The position numbers and the translations under genes are program-made. The notes under the pieces were generated by a model. It saw nothing but the letters and a program-made list of their open reading frames with translations, made no database searches and was not told the DNA's origin. DNA of 64,000 bases from Clitoria ternatea (lineage: Eukaryota > Streptophyta > Magnoliopsida > Fabales > Fabaceae), in contig CM075671.1 in the NCBI GenBank assembly GCA_037962975.1, positions 11,393,001-11,457,000 on the forward strand, written 5' to 3'. How positions within the stretch are numbered: position 1 is the stretch's first letter; each line of letters starts with the position of its first letter. Below, piece by piece: positions 23,662-34,598 of the stretch.

Positions 23662-25557
23662 TGTGAACACCTCTTTTTGTCCGGCCAATTGGTATAGTTC
23701 CATCCTTTGGGCACTCTCTGCTGCGCATGGTTCACTTAGAAATTCATAACTCCTTCATACGACCTTCGATTTGCGCAAACCCAGTCTCAAAATTTCCGTA
23801 GCAAAATTGTCTACGACTTTTGTGAAGACCTTGAAGGCTATATCCTTACCAATTGGTACAGTTTTAATAATCTTCCTAGACTTGTTCCAGTTTCATGACT
23901 ACTCTGCACATCTTTAGGAAAAAATTCATATCTCCCTCATATGATACTGAAATGACCCCGTTCTTTTTTCTGTGGCTCCACGTCAAAGATATCTACAAAC
24001 TTCATGAAGGTCACAAAAGCTAATTCTCCACCCATTTTTTCCAGTGAATTTATTTTGCTTGTAAATGTATTTCCGTCACACTCTGGAGCAGTTTTGGTAG
24101 ATGGGCCATATCTCTCTCGTTTCTTGATGAAAATTTTTGTGCCATATATCAAATTAAAGCTAAGAGAAAGATCTACAATTTTCATGTTGGACTCTGTTTC
24201 AAATTTGGCACGCATCTATCCTTAAATATGCAAGCAAGTTCCGTCATGAAGAGAATGGAACTTATCACCAAAATTGCCATAGTTTCCAATGCCCACCAAT
24301 TTTGACCAAGTCAAAGTCTCTAAGCCAATCAATTTTCAATGCAAAATCAGCCCTCCCTCTCCCTCTTTCACGTGAATTCAGGGGTCATGCACACTAAGGG
24401 AATTGATTAAAACTACAGTGGAAAGCATGAATGTCAAAAATACAAAAGCATGGTCCAACATGGTCAAAGAAGAATTGAAAAATGCAAACAAATGCTTTAT
24501 TATATTTCTCCTAAAGCTCATTCACGGCAATGATGTTTAATTTGCACCAAAACTACCAAATTTTGACCAAATCAAAAGTCCAATTATTCATGACAAGCTA
24601 CATGGGACCAAAGGCAAATAATTAAACAATTTAAGGTGCAGCCCCCATTTCTTGTTTCAACGTGAATAAGGACCTTGGTGTAAGGGAATTTGTTTGATTT
24701 TGCAATGAAATGTTAAAATACATCATGGAACCCACCACAAGGAGAAGCATGACGGTTTTGGCAAAGAAAGAAGGAGAAATGACCAAAATTTTTATTAAAT
24801 ATGCAAGGTAGGCTCCATGTAGTATTAATTAAATTATGGAAGGTATATGCATTGGAAGGAGCTCACGGTCACATGCACATGGCAAAGAATGGACAATGTA
24901 AATAATTAAGGGAAACTTTGGCATTAATGGTATACAAAGTGTTGAATTTAAAAGTGCATGCTCCACTAGGCTATGATTCCCACGGCCAAACACTAGCAAA
25001 ATGGAACCAATGCATTATTTATTCAAGCTCCCATGTGCTTAATTGTTTATTTGCAATAAAGCTTCCATCCACTCTTCAATAATTCCCACGGCCAAAGCTT
25101 GCAACTCCACTCATAATTTTTTAATCAAACCCATTGTCCATTATCTCAACAAGCTCACGGCTATATGGAAATGGTTGGGCATTTAAAATTTCAAAAAAGG
25201 GAGAAATGATGAAGCATGAAGGCCACGGTTTTAAAAAGAAAAAAGAGAGAGAAAGAGAAGGGAGGTTAGAAATAGAAAAGGGTTCAAGATCAGAAGGAGG
25301 AAGAACAAAAAGCTAACGTGAAGAGGAGGGGGATTACAAGCAGGTGGATTTCTAATGAAGGAAAAAGAACAAGAAACAAAGGAAGTACAACAGATTTTCT
25401 GGAGGATTTTCAGGAGCTTCAAGACCACTAACAAGAGTGGAGGTCCAACTAGAAGAACCACTCAGAATAATAGTATCCTCTTCATCCTCCATTAAAGCAG
25501 TAAGTGGAGCTTCCACTTCTGATTTTTTATACAACAAGAGGAGCAAGGAATAGAGAT

Positions 25558-25565
25558 TATAAATA
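25558..25565 (+). promoter_or_regulatory. TATA box of the Ogre LTR promoter
   Basis: TATAAATA about midway through the LTR (U3), with the transcript start expected near 25590-25600. The identical copy in the 3' LTR is at 42242-42249. Placement fits the long U3 of Ogre; transcription from it is inferred. Confidence 0.6.
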
Positions 25566-25697
25566 CCCATCTGTACAGGAGTAGGGGGTTCGAAAATTTT
25601 TTCTCTAAGAGGTTTGGAAAAGATTTCATAGGGAGGAGATTATTTCAACATTCTTGAGCTTTGAAAGGTACTTCCGGATTTTTGACAGTAGAAATTC

Positions 25698-25698
<1 letters not shown>

Positions 25699-25742
<44 letters not shown>

Positions 25743-25761
25743 ACAGCAACAGTAACAGCAA

Positions 25762-25792
<31 letters not shown>

Positions 25793-25807
25793 CAAAACAG
25801 CAACAGT
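25699..25807 (+). repeat. CAGCAA/CAACAG microsatellite in the LTR
   Basis: Imperfect 6-bp and 3-bp CAG/CAA units over about 109 bp, just downstream of the presumed transcription start. The copy in the 3' LTR is at 42383-42491. Confidence 0.9.
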
Positions 25808-26546
25808 GAGCAAGAACTCAATCAGTGAGCAAGAACATTATATATTTTGTGAAAACAGTGTTTATTTTTCAAAATATTAAATTTTTGTATAAGGATCAGA
25901 TTAGCATTGTTGTATTGGACTCTCTATTCTGTTGCCTATTGTTGTTATTATTTGGTTTTTACAGTAGCATATTGTGATGTATGTTTGAATCTTCACTCTA
26001 TCTCTGTTACTATTTCTGCTCATGTTACTTTTTTTGTTTATCTATTGCCCAACGTTATTGTGCAAGTTGTTAGTGTATGTTTTTGTTTCTGTACGAATTT
26101 AAATTGTATGAGGGATAGTTGCGATCATAATTTTATTGCCCAGAATATTAATCCTATCGCAAGGAATCAGTCCTCCTCTGTATACTGTTCCTTTTTCCCG
26201 ATAATTCATTTACCGTATAGTTAAAGTGTAATTTTTTTTTAGACACCCGAACAAAGCTTGACAAAATGTGATTTTTTTTTATCTTTTTAGTTTCTGTTTT
26301 TCTTTCTGTTATTTTCAAAATTTTGTCTAATTGAAATTTTAACAACTCAACATTATCTTCAACCAAAAAAACATTACCCTTTTTTTTTTACCTTAGTAAG
26401 TCCACGTATTCTTCGTCTAGTTTTTTTTTTTTTTTTTTTTTTTGTTTTTTGATAAATTTTTACTACTTTTTTTTTTACCTTTTTTAAAAAAAATAAAAAA
26501 ATAAAAAAAAAGAATCATTTTATCCAAAAGAGATCAATTTAGACGA

Positions 26547-27090
26547 GACGTCTTGTTGATTTTCCCTTATTTCAGTAAACCATCACCATAATTCATAAGG
26601 AACGGGATACTTGAGACGAGACGTCCCGCTTATCCCCTTCCCATATTTTGATTAAATTCCATGAAAATCAATTTAGACGTGACGTCTTGTTGATTTTTTT
26701 TCTATCATTGGTAGGCCATCACCACAAGGAACGGGATACTTGGGACAAGACGTCCCGTTTACCCCCTTCCCGTTTCTAACCTCGTATCTTGTTTAAATTC
26801 CATAAAAATCAATTTAGACGTGACGTCTTGCTGATTTTGCCCCATTTCCAGTAGACCATCACCATGAGGAACGGGATACTTGGGACGAGACGTCTCGCTT
26901 ATCCCCTTCCTATATTTTGATTAAATTCCATGAAAATCAATTTAGACGTGACGTCTTGTTGATTTTCTCCTATCTTTGGTAGGCCATCACCACAAGGAAC
27001 AGGGTACTTGGGACTAGACGTCCTATTTATCCCCTTCCCGTTTCTAACCCCGTATTTTGATTCGAGGATGACTAATTTAGATCTGACGTC
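26547..27090 (+). repeat. array of nine GACGTC palindromes in the LTR
   Basis: GACGTC occurs at 26547, 26620, 26681, 26749, 26822, 26889, 26950, 27017 and 27085, spacing 61-73 bp. Two context types alternate: TTTAGACGTGACGTCTTGTT, and GGGACGAGACGTCCCG followed by CTTATCCCCTTCC. The unit is therefore a dimer of about 134 bp. A decayed tenth member (AACGTC) is near 27147. TGACGTC is an ACGT-core bZIP-type site. The same block reappears in the 3' UTR near 39736 and 39836. Confidence 0.9.
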
Positions 27091-27489
27091 TTGTTAGTAT
27101 CCTTCTTTTTTCCTGTTTTATACCAAAGCCAGGGTTAATTTGGACGCAACGTCCTGTTAACCTACACTCCATGTCTGTTCGATTTGTTCCTTCTGTTTTT
27201 ACACAAAGTACAACAACAAAAGGGGAGAAATATAACATCTTTTGTAAGGCTATTCAGGTTGCGCATTTTTCAATCTTGGTACTGTTTTTGACAGGCGATG
27301 TAGGGTGCTAATACCTTCCCTACTCGTAACCGACTCCCGAACTTGAATCTCAATTTTTAACCAGTGCTTTACTGAACTTAGTAGTTTTTTTTCCAATATT
27401 TTTCCTATGGATAAAAACGTTGGTGGCGACTCCCTGTTTCATTTTTTCTCTCTTGTTCGCCGCGCCGTCGCGACCCAGGTTGCGACAGA

Positions 27490-27508
27490 TGGCGACTCCG
27501 CTGGGGAC
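27490..27508 (+). promoter_or_regulatory. primer binding site of the Ogre element
   Basis: TGGCGACTCCGCTGGGGAC, two bases after the LTR end. It is the tRNA-Arg-type PBS used by Ogre elements. Confidence 0.9.
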
Positions 27509-28575
27509 ACTCAAGAGAGTCAGGCCAGTTTGATTGTTCTTTTTTATATAACCTATGTTAGCTTGGATTTTTTCCATTGTCTTATTTTCTATTGATTGTT
27601 GTGAATGTTTGTTCTTGTTTTAATCGTCTTGTTATTTGTTTCGTTGTCTATATTTTGCATGTTTATTGAACCCTAGGGTAGGAGACCATGTTACTTTTCC
27701 GCAAACATTGAACCCTAGGGTAGACGACTTTGTATATTTGCTCTGTGTTTATTCTTTGTGCAGAATGGGTAAGGTATAAGGTATGGACTGCCCTTCCACA
27801 CACTACACTCACAATTATTTGCACACACTTATGAGTGGCGCCCTATACCCGGGCCCCAAATGAAGCTTAAGTTAGGAGGGGTTGGTAACGGAATCGTATG
27901 GGATGTACTTCCTATCCGGTATTCGTGAGAACCTCAACCAGAGTTCGACCTCTCATGATATACGCACTTAGTGAATTCCTCACTGTTTGCGTCCCTGTCA
28001 TGATTAGGATCTTGGCTCTGGTGACCTTCTAGATGTCTAGCGGAAGCCACCCAATGTGAGAAATCCACTGTTAGATAAGCTATAGGTCCTAGAAAAGACT
28101 TTCAGAAAAAAACCTGGCTTAAGGCACAAAAGGGCGGACTTTACTATACCTTATCTCATTCTCGCTTTCCCTTTAAATCCAAAATTGATGAACTGCTTAC
28201 GTGTTCAAAGGGTTACTTTATTCCAAACAAAGGGTGAATCATTTTTCTTTTTAAAAAATAGTAATCCTTTAACAAATAAGCAGTTCCCTCACTTTTTGTG
28301 TACTTATGAGTCCTGGGTTATAGATCTTCCCAATCGTCAAAATGAAAACAAAATTCTATTCAAGCAGATATTGATGACGTTGGGAAGATCCATAACCCGT
28401 ACGACTTTAGTTTCACATGAGTTTTGCCGACCGCTACTTCTCAAACTGAAAATGTTTTCCAATAAATTAATGAAGAAGTAGTGGTTCACAAAACATTAGC
28501 AGTAACTGACTTCTTTTTCTCTCTCTTTGCTCTTGCAGGAAGCTGTTTGGAATTTAGCGGGTACCTTTGAGCAAT
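27509..28575 (+). other. Ogre 5' leader with a long stem-loop
   Basis: About 1.07 kb between PBS and ORF1. A GAACCCTAGGGTAG block occurs twice (about 27668 and 27711). An inverted repeat pairs 28315-28340 with 28371-28398 (GGGTTATAGATCTTCCCAAT against the complement of TTGGGAAGATCCATAACCC), with a 30-nt loop. A polypyrimidine run and CAG at about 28520-28539 would make a good splice acceptor just before ORF1. Confidence 0.7.
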
Positions 28576-30507
28576 ATGGAAATTAACATGAGATCTGATA
28601 GTTGTGACACAAATGTGACCGAGTTGAGGAAAGTATTGCACCTTAAGGCCAAGAAGATTGACATGGGTAGTCTGCAAACAATGGGGAGAAAATTAAACCT
28701 GACACAGAAAATGGCTTTTACAAGAAAGTATGGAAGGATTCTGAAGTTGTTAGAAGTGGAAGTGCAAACTGAGGCGATCACTGCCTTAGCACAATTCTAT
28801 GACCCACCTCTCAGGTGTTTCACATTTAGAGACTTTCAGTTGGCCCCATCCATTGAAGAATTTGAACAGATCTTGGGGATGCCTTTGGAAGGACAGATAC
28901 CTTATCGTCATCTTGACCATCATGCAACTATTGCTTCCATCGCCCGTGTCCTGAAGATCCGTCCCGACACCTTAAGGGATGCACAACTAAATAGAAATCA
29001 GATCCCCGGATTCACTCGAGAATTTCTCGAGAAACATATGCAGGTCCTGGCAGAAAGAGAAGATTGGGAAGCCTTTATGGATGCTTTAGCTATTACCATC
29101 TATGGTGTTATTTTGTTCCCCAACATTGATAACTATGTGGATTATGATGCTATTGCCGTATTCCTAGCTCGCAAGCACAGGCTTGAGAATCCTGTCACGG
29201 CTGTGTTGGCAAATGTATACTGCACCATGGATTTCTGTCACACACAAGGTGGAAAAAAGGTGGTTTGTTGTCTACCTGTTTTGTATGTATGGCTCACATC
29301 ACACGTTTTCCACCAAGTTTGTAGGGCCGAATGTCCGGTTTCTGATCTGAAGCTATGTCAGTTAACAGTGAAAAGTGGGCGCGAGTGGGCCAATCACCTC
29401 ATAAGGCTCACAGCTGAGAAAGTTAGGTGGTATCCCCAATGGTTGGAAGTTGAATCGATTGTGCATCACTGTGGAAATTACCCAAATGTTCCCCTTATTG
29501 GTACGCAAGGATGTATCAACTATAATCCCATCATAGCCAAGCGTCAGCTAGCTTATCCTTTGCTTGGACCACCTGATGAAGAGTCTCTCATTCCTTTCAT
29601 CTCATATTACTCGAAAGGAAGCTGTGTCCTTGTCATTCGGGATATAGCAAATGCATGGAAGAAAGTCCACCGAAAGGGAAGAGAGCTGGGGGCCCGAAGC
29701 CATGCTGTCAGAGGAGAATATTATGAGTGGATCTTGAATAGGGTCTCTATTGTTAAATTACCCTTCAGGAGTCCCCCTCATCTCCAGGAAAATCCTCCTG
29801 CTCCATCACTTGTTGCGGAGGATGAAGCAACCAAGGCGCTAAAGACCAAAATAGAAGAGTTAACCACCAGGAACAAGAAGCTAGAGGAAGACTTATTGAG
29901 ATGTCAGCAAGAATACACCCTTCAGAAAAGGGAGAACCTGGAGAACAAGCAAGCTGTTGAAGAGATTAGGAAGAAACGAAAGATTGATGAGAGCTACATG
30001 ATAAAACAAGACCAATGTCTTCAAGCGGCCAATTCTCAACTAAAAATGAAGAACAAGCAAAGTGATACCATCCTGGCTGAGAAACGTTTTCTGAAGGATA
30101 TGCTGGCACAATCGAAAGAAAATGAGCAGAATAGCATGGTACAAAAAGAGCTCCTACAGACACAAGTCCACAAATTGGAACAACAGCTCAATGAAGTGGT
30201 AAAGGCTTGCGAGCAAGAGATAAGTAGGGAATGACAACGCGCCATAAACATTGAGCAAGATTGTCAAGAGACCATACGCCTCTTAGAAGCTGAACAAAAT
30301 GAAACTATTCACTTGTGGATGGATCGCTTTGCTAAGCTGGCGTACCTGGCCAACGGAGCTCTAGAAGATCTCCCGTTTTTACTCAAACAAGCGGAAGGAA
30401 TTGCTAACCCTGTCAACACTCCTAGGGAAATTGCAACGTTCTTAGAATACTACAGAGGACGAATTTGTAAAATGAGGGAAATGATTGCCCGAGCTAGGGA
30501 TGGCTGA
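28576..30507 (+). pseudogene. Ogre ORF1 protein, one in-frame stop
   Basis: ORF1 is the extra protein encoded upstream of gag in Ogre elements; its function is unknown. The first ATG in frame is at 28576, and the frame runs 643 codons to 30507 except for a TGA at 30232-30234. The first roughly 400 residues form a globular domain with DPPLRCFTFRDFQLAPSIEE, a motif layout close to the plant-mobile-domain type found in ORF1 proteins, and GGKKVVCCLPVLYVWLTSH. From about residue 410 the protein is a long charged coiled coil (EELTTRNKKLEEDLLRCQQE and onward). After the TGA the same frame continues with a helical tail ending MREMIARARDG. A 552-residue product could still be made; full-length would need read-through. 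Confidence 0.85.
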
Positions 30508-30813
30508 TTTATTTTCCCGCTTTGTAACTTGGCACTTTATGGCAATAATGTACTCTTTTTGAAATAATGGATTCCTTTGTCTTCACAACTATCTCATGTT
30601 AATTTCCATTCAATGATTTACTTAGTACTCCTGAACGTGACGTTCTGAGGAACAGTCGAAGGATCCGTCAAGTTCCAATATTGCTTCCCGCGTAATCTCG
30701 TTTCACTTAATTTTTTCTTTAATTCGCTTATCTTTTCTAAATTTTCTTTTGTGTTTCTTTCTAAAGACATTACGGGTAAACATTCTTACGGGACCAGGCT
30801 CAGGAAGAAACTC

Positions 30814-32757
30814 ATGGCTGACATAGAACAAGAAAATGAGAATTTGAAGGCTGAGCTCGCCCAGGTCAAGGAACAGATGGCCGAGATGGCCAAGCTCCTG
30901 GAAAGGAGAGTCACAGAAGGGGGATCTTCTGCAGGGGTTGAAGACGCCCGGCAACAACCACCCACCTCTCATCACGGTCAAGATCCGGCTACAGGATCTG
31001 ACCCCAGGACCACCGCACCTCCCCTTGTTGTTCGTATAAGGAGACCAAATCCTGCAAACACACAACAACATACCTTTGTGGATGAGGAAGGCAATGTTAT
31101 TCCCTTTCCCCCGTATGGTTTACCGCACGGATATTTCCCATCACTCCAGGAAGAACCTTGCCACCAAGACCAAGTTCCCATCACTGCCCAGCCTAACACT
31201 AATCAACCAAACGACCCACTTACCCAAGCACAAGCCACCCAGATGCCACCCACTCATACTCAAGCCGTCCAAACACAAGCCGCCCAAGCGCAGCCTGCTC
31301 ATACCATTCATATACCCCGAACCACTGCCAAACTGGATACCTTCATACCAAACACTGACCTGTTTCATTCCTACCAGCAATATGGGAAGTTTGGTCAACA
31401 CACTGCTGCCGGTCCGAGTGCTGTGGCTACCACCCAGGAAGAGAGGTTGGAATTCTTGGAAAGGCGTTTAAGGGAGATGGAAGGAACAAGTAAATTTGGG
31501 ACAGGCACTGCTGCTGAACTTTGCCTAATCCCTGATGTCGTCATACCTCCTAAATTCAAGACGCCCGATTTTGACAAATACAGAGGGTTGACATGCCCAA
31601 AGAATCATCTAACCATGTACTGCCGTAAGATGGCTTCGCATGCGTCAAATGACCCTCTGCTGATTCATTGTTTTCAGGACAGCCTGGTTGGGGCTCCCCT
31701 GACATGGTACAATCATCTAGAGCGCTCTCGTATACGCTGCTGGAAAGACCTAGCAGACTCGTTCATGCAACAATACAAATATAACCTGGACATGGCCCCG
31801 GATAGGGGACAATTGCAGAACATGACTAAGAAAGATAACGAGACGTTCAAGGAGTACGCCCAAAGGTGGCGCGAAGTGGCGGCACAGGTTGACCCACCTC
31901 TATCTGAAAAGGAGGTGATCACTATGTTCATAGATACACTTCAAACTCCTTTCTATGAGAAGATGATTGGAAGTGTCTCGTCCCATTTCTCTGATATTGT
32001 CACTATTGGAGAAAGGATAGAAAATGGGCTAAGGACCGGCAGGATAGTCCGAAGTCCATCTGGGATGGGAGCTGCAAGGAGACCTACACTTGGCGAAAAC
32101 AGGAGAAGAGAAGGGGAGACCAACTTGGTCTCTCACAACCAGAGAAGGAACCTGGCAGGGCCACCTACCCCAGTTAGCCTTTCACCAGTATATCCCGGCG
32201 TGTCGCACCCGTATGTGGCAGCCATTCCAAACCTTAATCCACCACAATTTAGACCAACCATTGTACGGCCGCCTGCGCCACCACAGATACCACACCAAGC
32301 ACCACAAGCCAACCCACCGCCAAATATCCAAAGAAGGAACAATGACCGTGCTCCACCCCAGTTCGATCCCATCCCAATGTCCTATACCGAACTCTTGCCT
32401 CACCTCATTGAAAAAACTCTAGTAGTACCCTGTCCCTTGAGGCCGCTACAGCCACCTTATCCTAGGGGGTGTGACCCTAATGCCCGATGTGATTACCATG
32501 CGGGTGCACCAGGCCATTCTACTGAAAATTGTCTGGCTTTGAAATATAAAGTAAGGGACCTGATTCAGGCAGATTGGATAAGCTTCCGAGAAGGAAGTCC
32601 AAATGTGACAACAAACCCTATGCCTAATCATGAAGGGCCCGGGGTCAATGCTATCGGGGAAGATGTGGAGTATACGTCCAATGTTGAGGACATTCAGATG
32701 CCTCTAAAAGGAATTCACTCCCTTATGTTTGAGGTAGGGTTAGTGAAGGACAAATAG
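30814..32757 (+). CDS. gag: Ogre gag polyprotein portion
   Basis: 647 codons from ATG 30814 to a TAG at 32755-32757; the frame is open upstream to at least 30751 without an ATG. Layout: a coiled-coil N-terminus (ENENLKAELAQVKEQMAEM), a Pro/Gln/His-rich linker with HTQAVQTQAAQAQPAH, the Retrotrans_gag capsid core about residues 245-400 (PDFDKYRGLTCPKNHLTMYC, PLTWYNHLERSRI, FKEYAQRWREVAAQV), a second proline-rich linker, and a knuckle-like CDYHAGAPGHSTENC. It forms the virus-like particle shell. The TAG is followed in the same frame by the protease ORF, so gag and pro were one polyprotein; the stop is either a mutation or a read-through site. Confidence 0.85.
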   Translation: MADIEQENENLKAELAQVKEQMAEMAKLLERRVTEGGSSAGVEDARQQPPTSHHGQDPATGSDPRTTAPPLVVRIRRPNPANTQQHTFVDEEGNVIPFPPYGLPHGYFPSLQEEPCHQDQVPITAQPNTNQPNDPLTQAQATQMPPTHTQAVQTQAAQAQPAHTIHIPRTTAKLDTFIPNTDLFHSYQQYGKFGQHTAAGPSAVATTQEERLEFLERRLREMEGTSKFGTGTAAELCLIPDVVIPPKFKTPDFDKYRGLTCPKNHLTMYCRKMASHASNDPLLIHCFQDSLVGAPLTWYNHLERSRIRCWKDLADSFMQQYKYNLDMAPDRGQLQNMTKKDNETFKEYAQRWREVAAQVDPPLSEKEVITMFIDTLQTPFYEKMIGSVSSHFSDIVTIGERIENGLRTGRIVRSPSGMGAARRPTLGENRRREGETNLVSHNQRRNLAGPPTPVSLSPVYPGVSHPYVAAIPNLNPPQFRPTIVRPPAPPQIPHQAPQANPPPNIQRRNNDRAPPQFDPIPMSYTELLPHLIEKTLVVPCPLRPLQPPYPRGCDPNARCDYHAGAPGHSTENCLALKYKVRDLIQADWISFREGSPNVTTNPMPNHEGPGVNAIGEDVEYTSNVEDIQMPLKGIHSLMFEVGLVKDK

Positions 32758-34406
32758 GATGAAGACTTCGATGATGCCCAATCGACAAAGCAGCAAGAGT
32801 TTCGAAAAACTCTCCAAAGGTTTATGGACAGTCACACTATACGAGTCTGCAAGCGCCATGGCGATGAGGTAAATATGATACAGGGACAGACTGGACCTCG
32901 GGCCCCAAAACCCCTGGTCATATTTTATAGTAAAAACGCGTCGCTAACGCAGACCCCTGCCAGAACTACTATTACGGCACGGCCACCTGCTCCATTCCCG
33001 TATGACAACTCCCACGCCGTGCCTTGGAAGTATAACATGGACATAGTCGTTTCCAACCCCGTAATAATTGATCCGGCGCCTGCTTTGTTGGTTACCAACA
33101 TCGCCGGTGTAGGCGGAATGACCCGAAGTGGGAGAGTGTATGCACCTTCAGAGCCAAGGCAAGACAAGACTGCCGCGGAAGGCAAAACCGGGAAGGTTGG
33201 GATCGCTGGCGAAGCAAAGAAGGTTGTGCCAGAAGAGGAGACTAAGGAGTTCTTAAAATTTATCCGCCACAGCGATTACCAGGTATTGGATCAGTTGAAC
33301 TATACCCCCGCCAAGATCTCCTTATTATCTCTGCTGACAAGTTCTGAATCACATCGGAACGCGCTGATGAAGGTACTAAGTGAGGCACACGTGAAACATG
33401 ACTTGCCTGTTGATAAGTTCCAAGGTATTGTCGGACATATAGTGGCCAGTAACTATCTGACTTTCACGGATGACGAGGTGCCGGTGGAAGGGAAAGGACA
33501 CAACAAAGCTCTCCACATCTCTGTGAAGTGTCAAGACCATATTATGGCAAAAGTGCTCGTCGATAATGGATCATCCTTGAATGTGATGCCCAAGTCTACA
33601 TTAGCTAAACTACCCATAGATGGGGCATGCATGAGACCGAGCTCCATGATAGTAAGAGCTTTTGATGGGACCCAACGGGAGGTCATAGGCGAAGTTGAGC
33701 TACCCATACAAGTTGGACCCCATATCTTTCAAGTTCTCTTCCAAGTAATGGATATCATGCCCGCCTATAGTTGCTTGTTAGGGAGGCCATGGATCCATTC
33801 AGCAGGGGTAGTTCCTTCCACTTTACACCAGAAACTAAAGTTCATCGTTGATAACAGACTGGTAATCGTTTCTGGAGAGGAGGATCTTCTGGTCAGTAAG
33901 CCAGTCACTACCCCCTATGTAGAGGCAGCTGAGGAAGCCCTCGAGACATCATTCCAGGCTTTGGAGATAGCCAACGTCACAAGCATGCCTTTCCCAAAGG
34001 TACCGCTAGCAGTAGCAAAGACCATGCTACGAGAAGGATATAAGCCGGGAAAAGGACTCGGAAGAGAACTGGAAGGAAGAATTCAACCTGTCTGTCTCCC
34101 TGAGAACAAAAATAGGTACGGCCTGGGATACCAGCCTACCACTGAAGACCAAAAAAGGGTAGAAGAAGAGAGGAGAGGGAAGAGGAATACTCATCATACC
34201 GGGCATGCATTCAACACTGCGAAAATCCCCATCTGTGACCTCTACCAGAGCTTCAGGAGCGCCGGAGTAATGTTTCCAGATCAAGTGGCCGTGATCCAAA
34301 GTGATCTTGATGAAGGCCCCGGATTTGTGTATGCTGGCTCACCTGGTCAGGAACTGAACAACTGGGAGGTCATAGAATTCCCCACGATTTGTACCATTTC
34401 ATCAAA
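32758..34406 (+). CDS. pro: Ogre aspartic protease with G-patch
   Basis: Continues the gag frame after the TAG; the first ATG is at 32824. The retropepsin core is near 33520-33830: KVLVDNGSSLNVMPKSTL (active site D-N-G-S-S) and SCLLGRPWIHSAG. A G-patch-like glycine-rich segment follows at about 34035-34130 (GYKPGKGLGRELEGR, then GLGYQPT), as in other Ogre proteins. If unspliced, the frame ends at TAA 34408-34410. If the 34407-34598 intron is removed, it reads straight into the acidic linker before RT. The catalytic site is intact. Translation as found depends on bypassing the gag stop or on internal initiation. Confidence 0.85.
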
Positions 34407-34598
34407 GTAATCATGTTTTCTGTTTGATCCTTTAGCTATGCTTCGGGATCTCATTTTGTAACAATAAAAACTTGTTCGTTTGTTTGAATAATAAATGCCG
34501 TCAGTTTCCAAATAGCTTGATCTGTTTAGTAACCTATTATTTAAACCTTTCTCTTGCTTGTTTTCCTTTTCATTTGCTATGATACACTGAAAATGCAG
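34407..34598 (+). other. Ogre intron between protease and reverse transcriptase (192 bp)
   Basis: The donor is GTAATC at 34407, directly overlapping the stop codon of the unspliced protease frame. The acceptor is AATGCAG ending at 34598, after a pyrimidine-rich tract (CTTTCTCTTGCTTG and TTTTCCTTTTC). Removing it joins the protease frame to 34599 with no stop and yields a Ser/Asp/Glu-rich linker (SESDSSENSENSV) leading to RT. An intron at this exact place is an established and unusual feature of Ogre elements, thought to set the gag-pro to pol ratio. Confidence 0.85.

Larger units (their letters stand above)
23662..27487 (+). repeat. 5' LTR of the Ogre element
   Basis: Starts TGTGAACACC and ends GGTTGCGACA. 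It contains a TATA box at 25558-25565, a CAGCAA microsatellite at 25699-25807, homopolymer T and A runs near 26420-26510, and a GACGTC array at 26547-27090. Small open frames inside it are repeated unchanged in the 3' LTR at +16684 bp and show no domains, so they are not annotated as genes. Confidence 0.95.

Noticed and set aside
23937..26366. Several ORFs of 60-105 codons in the Ogre LTR, repeated exactly at 40621-43050
   Set aside because: They are repeated only because the LTR is duplicated; no domain, start context or codon pattern supports a protein.
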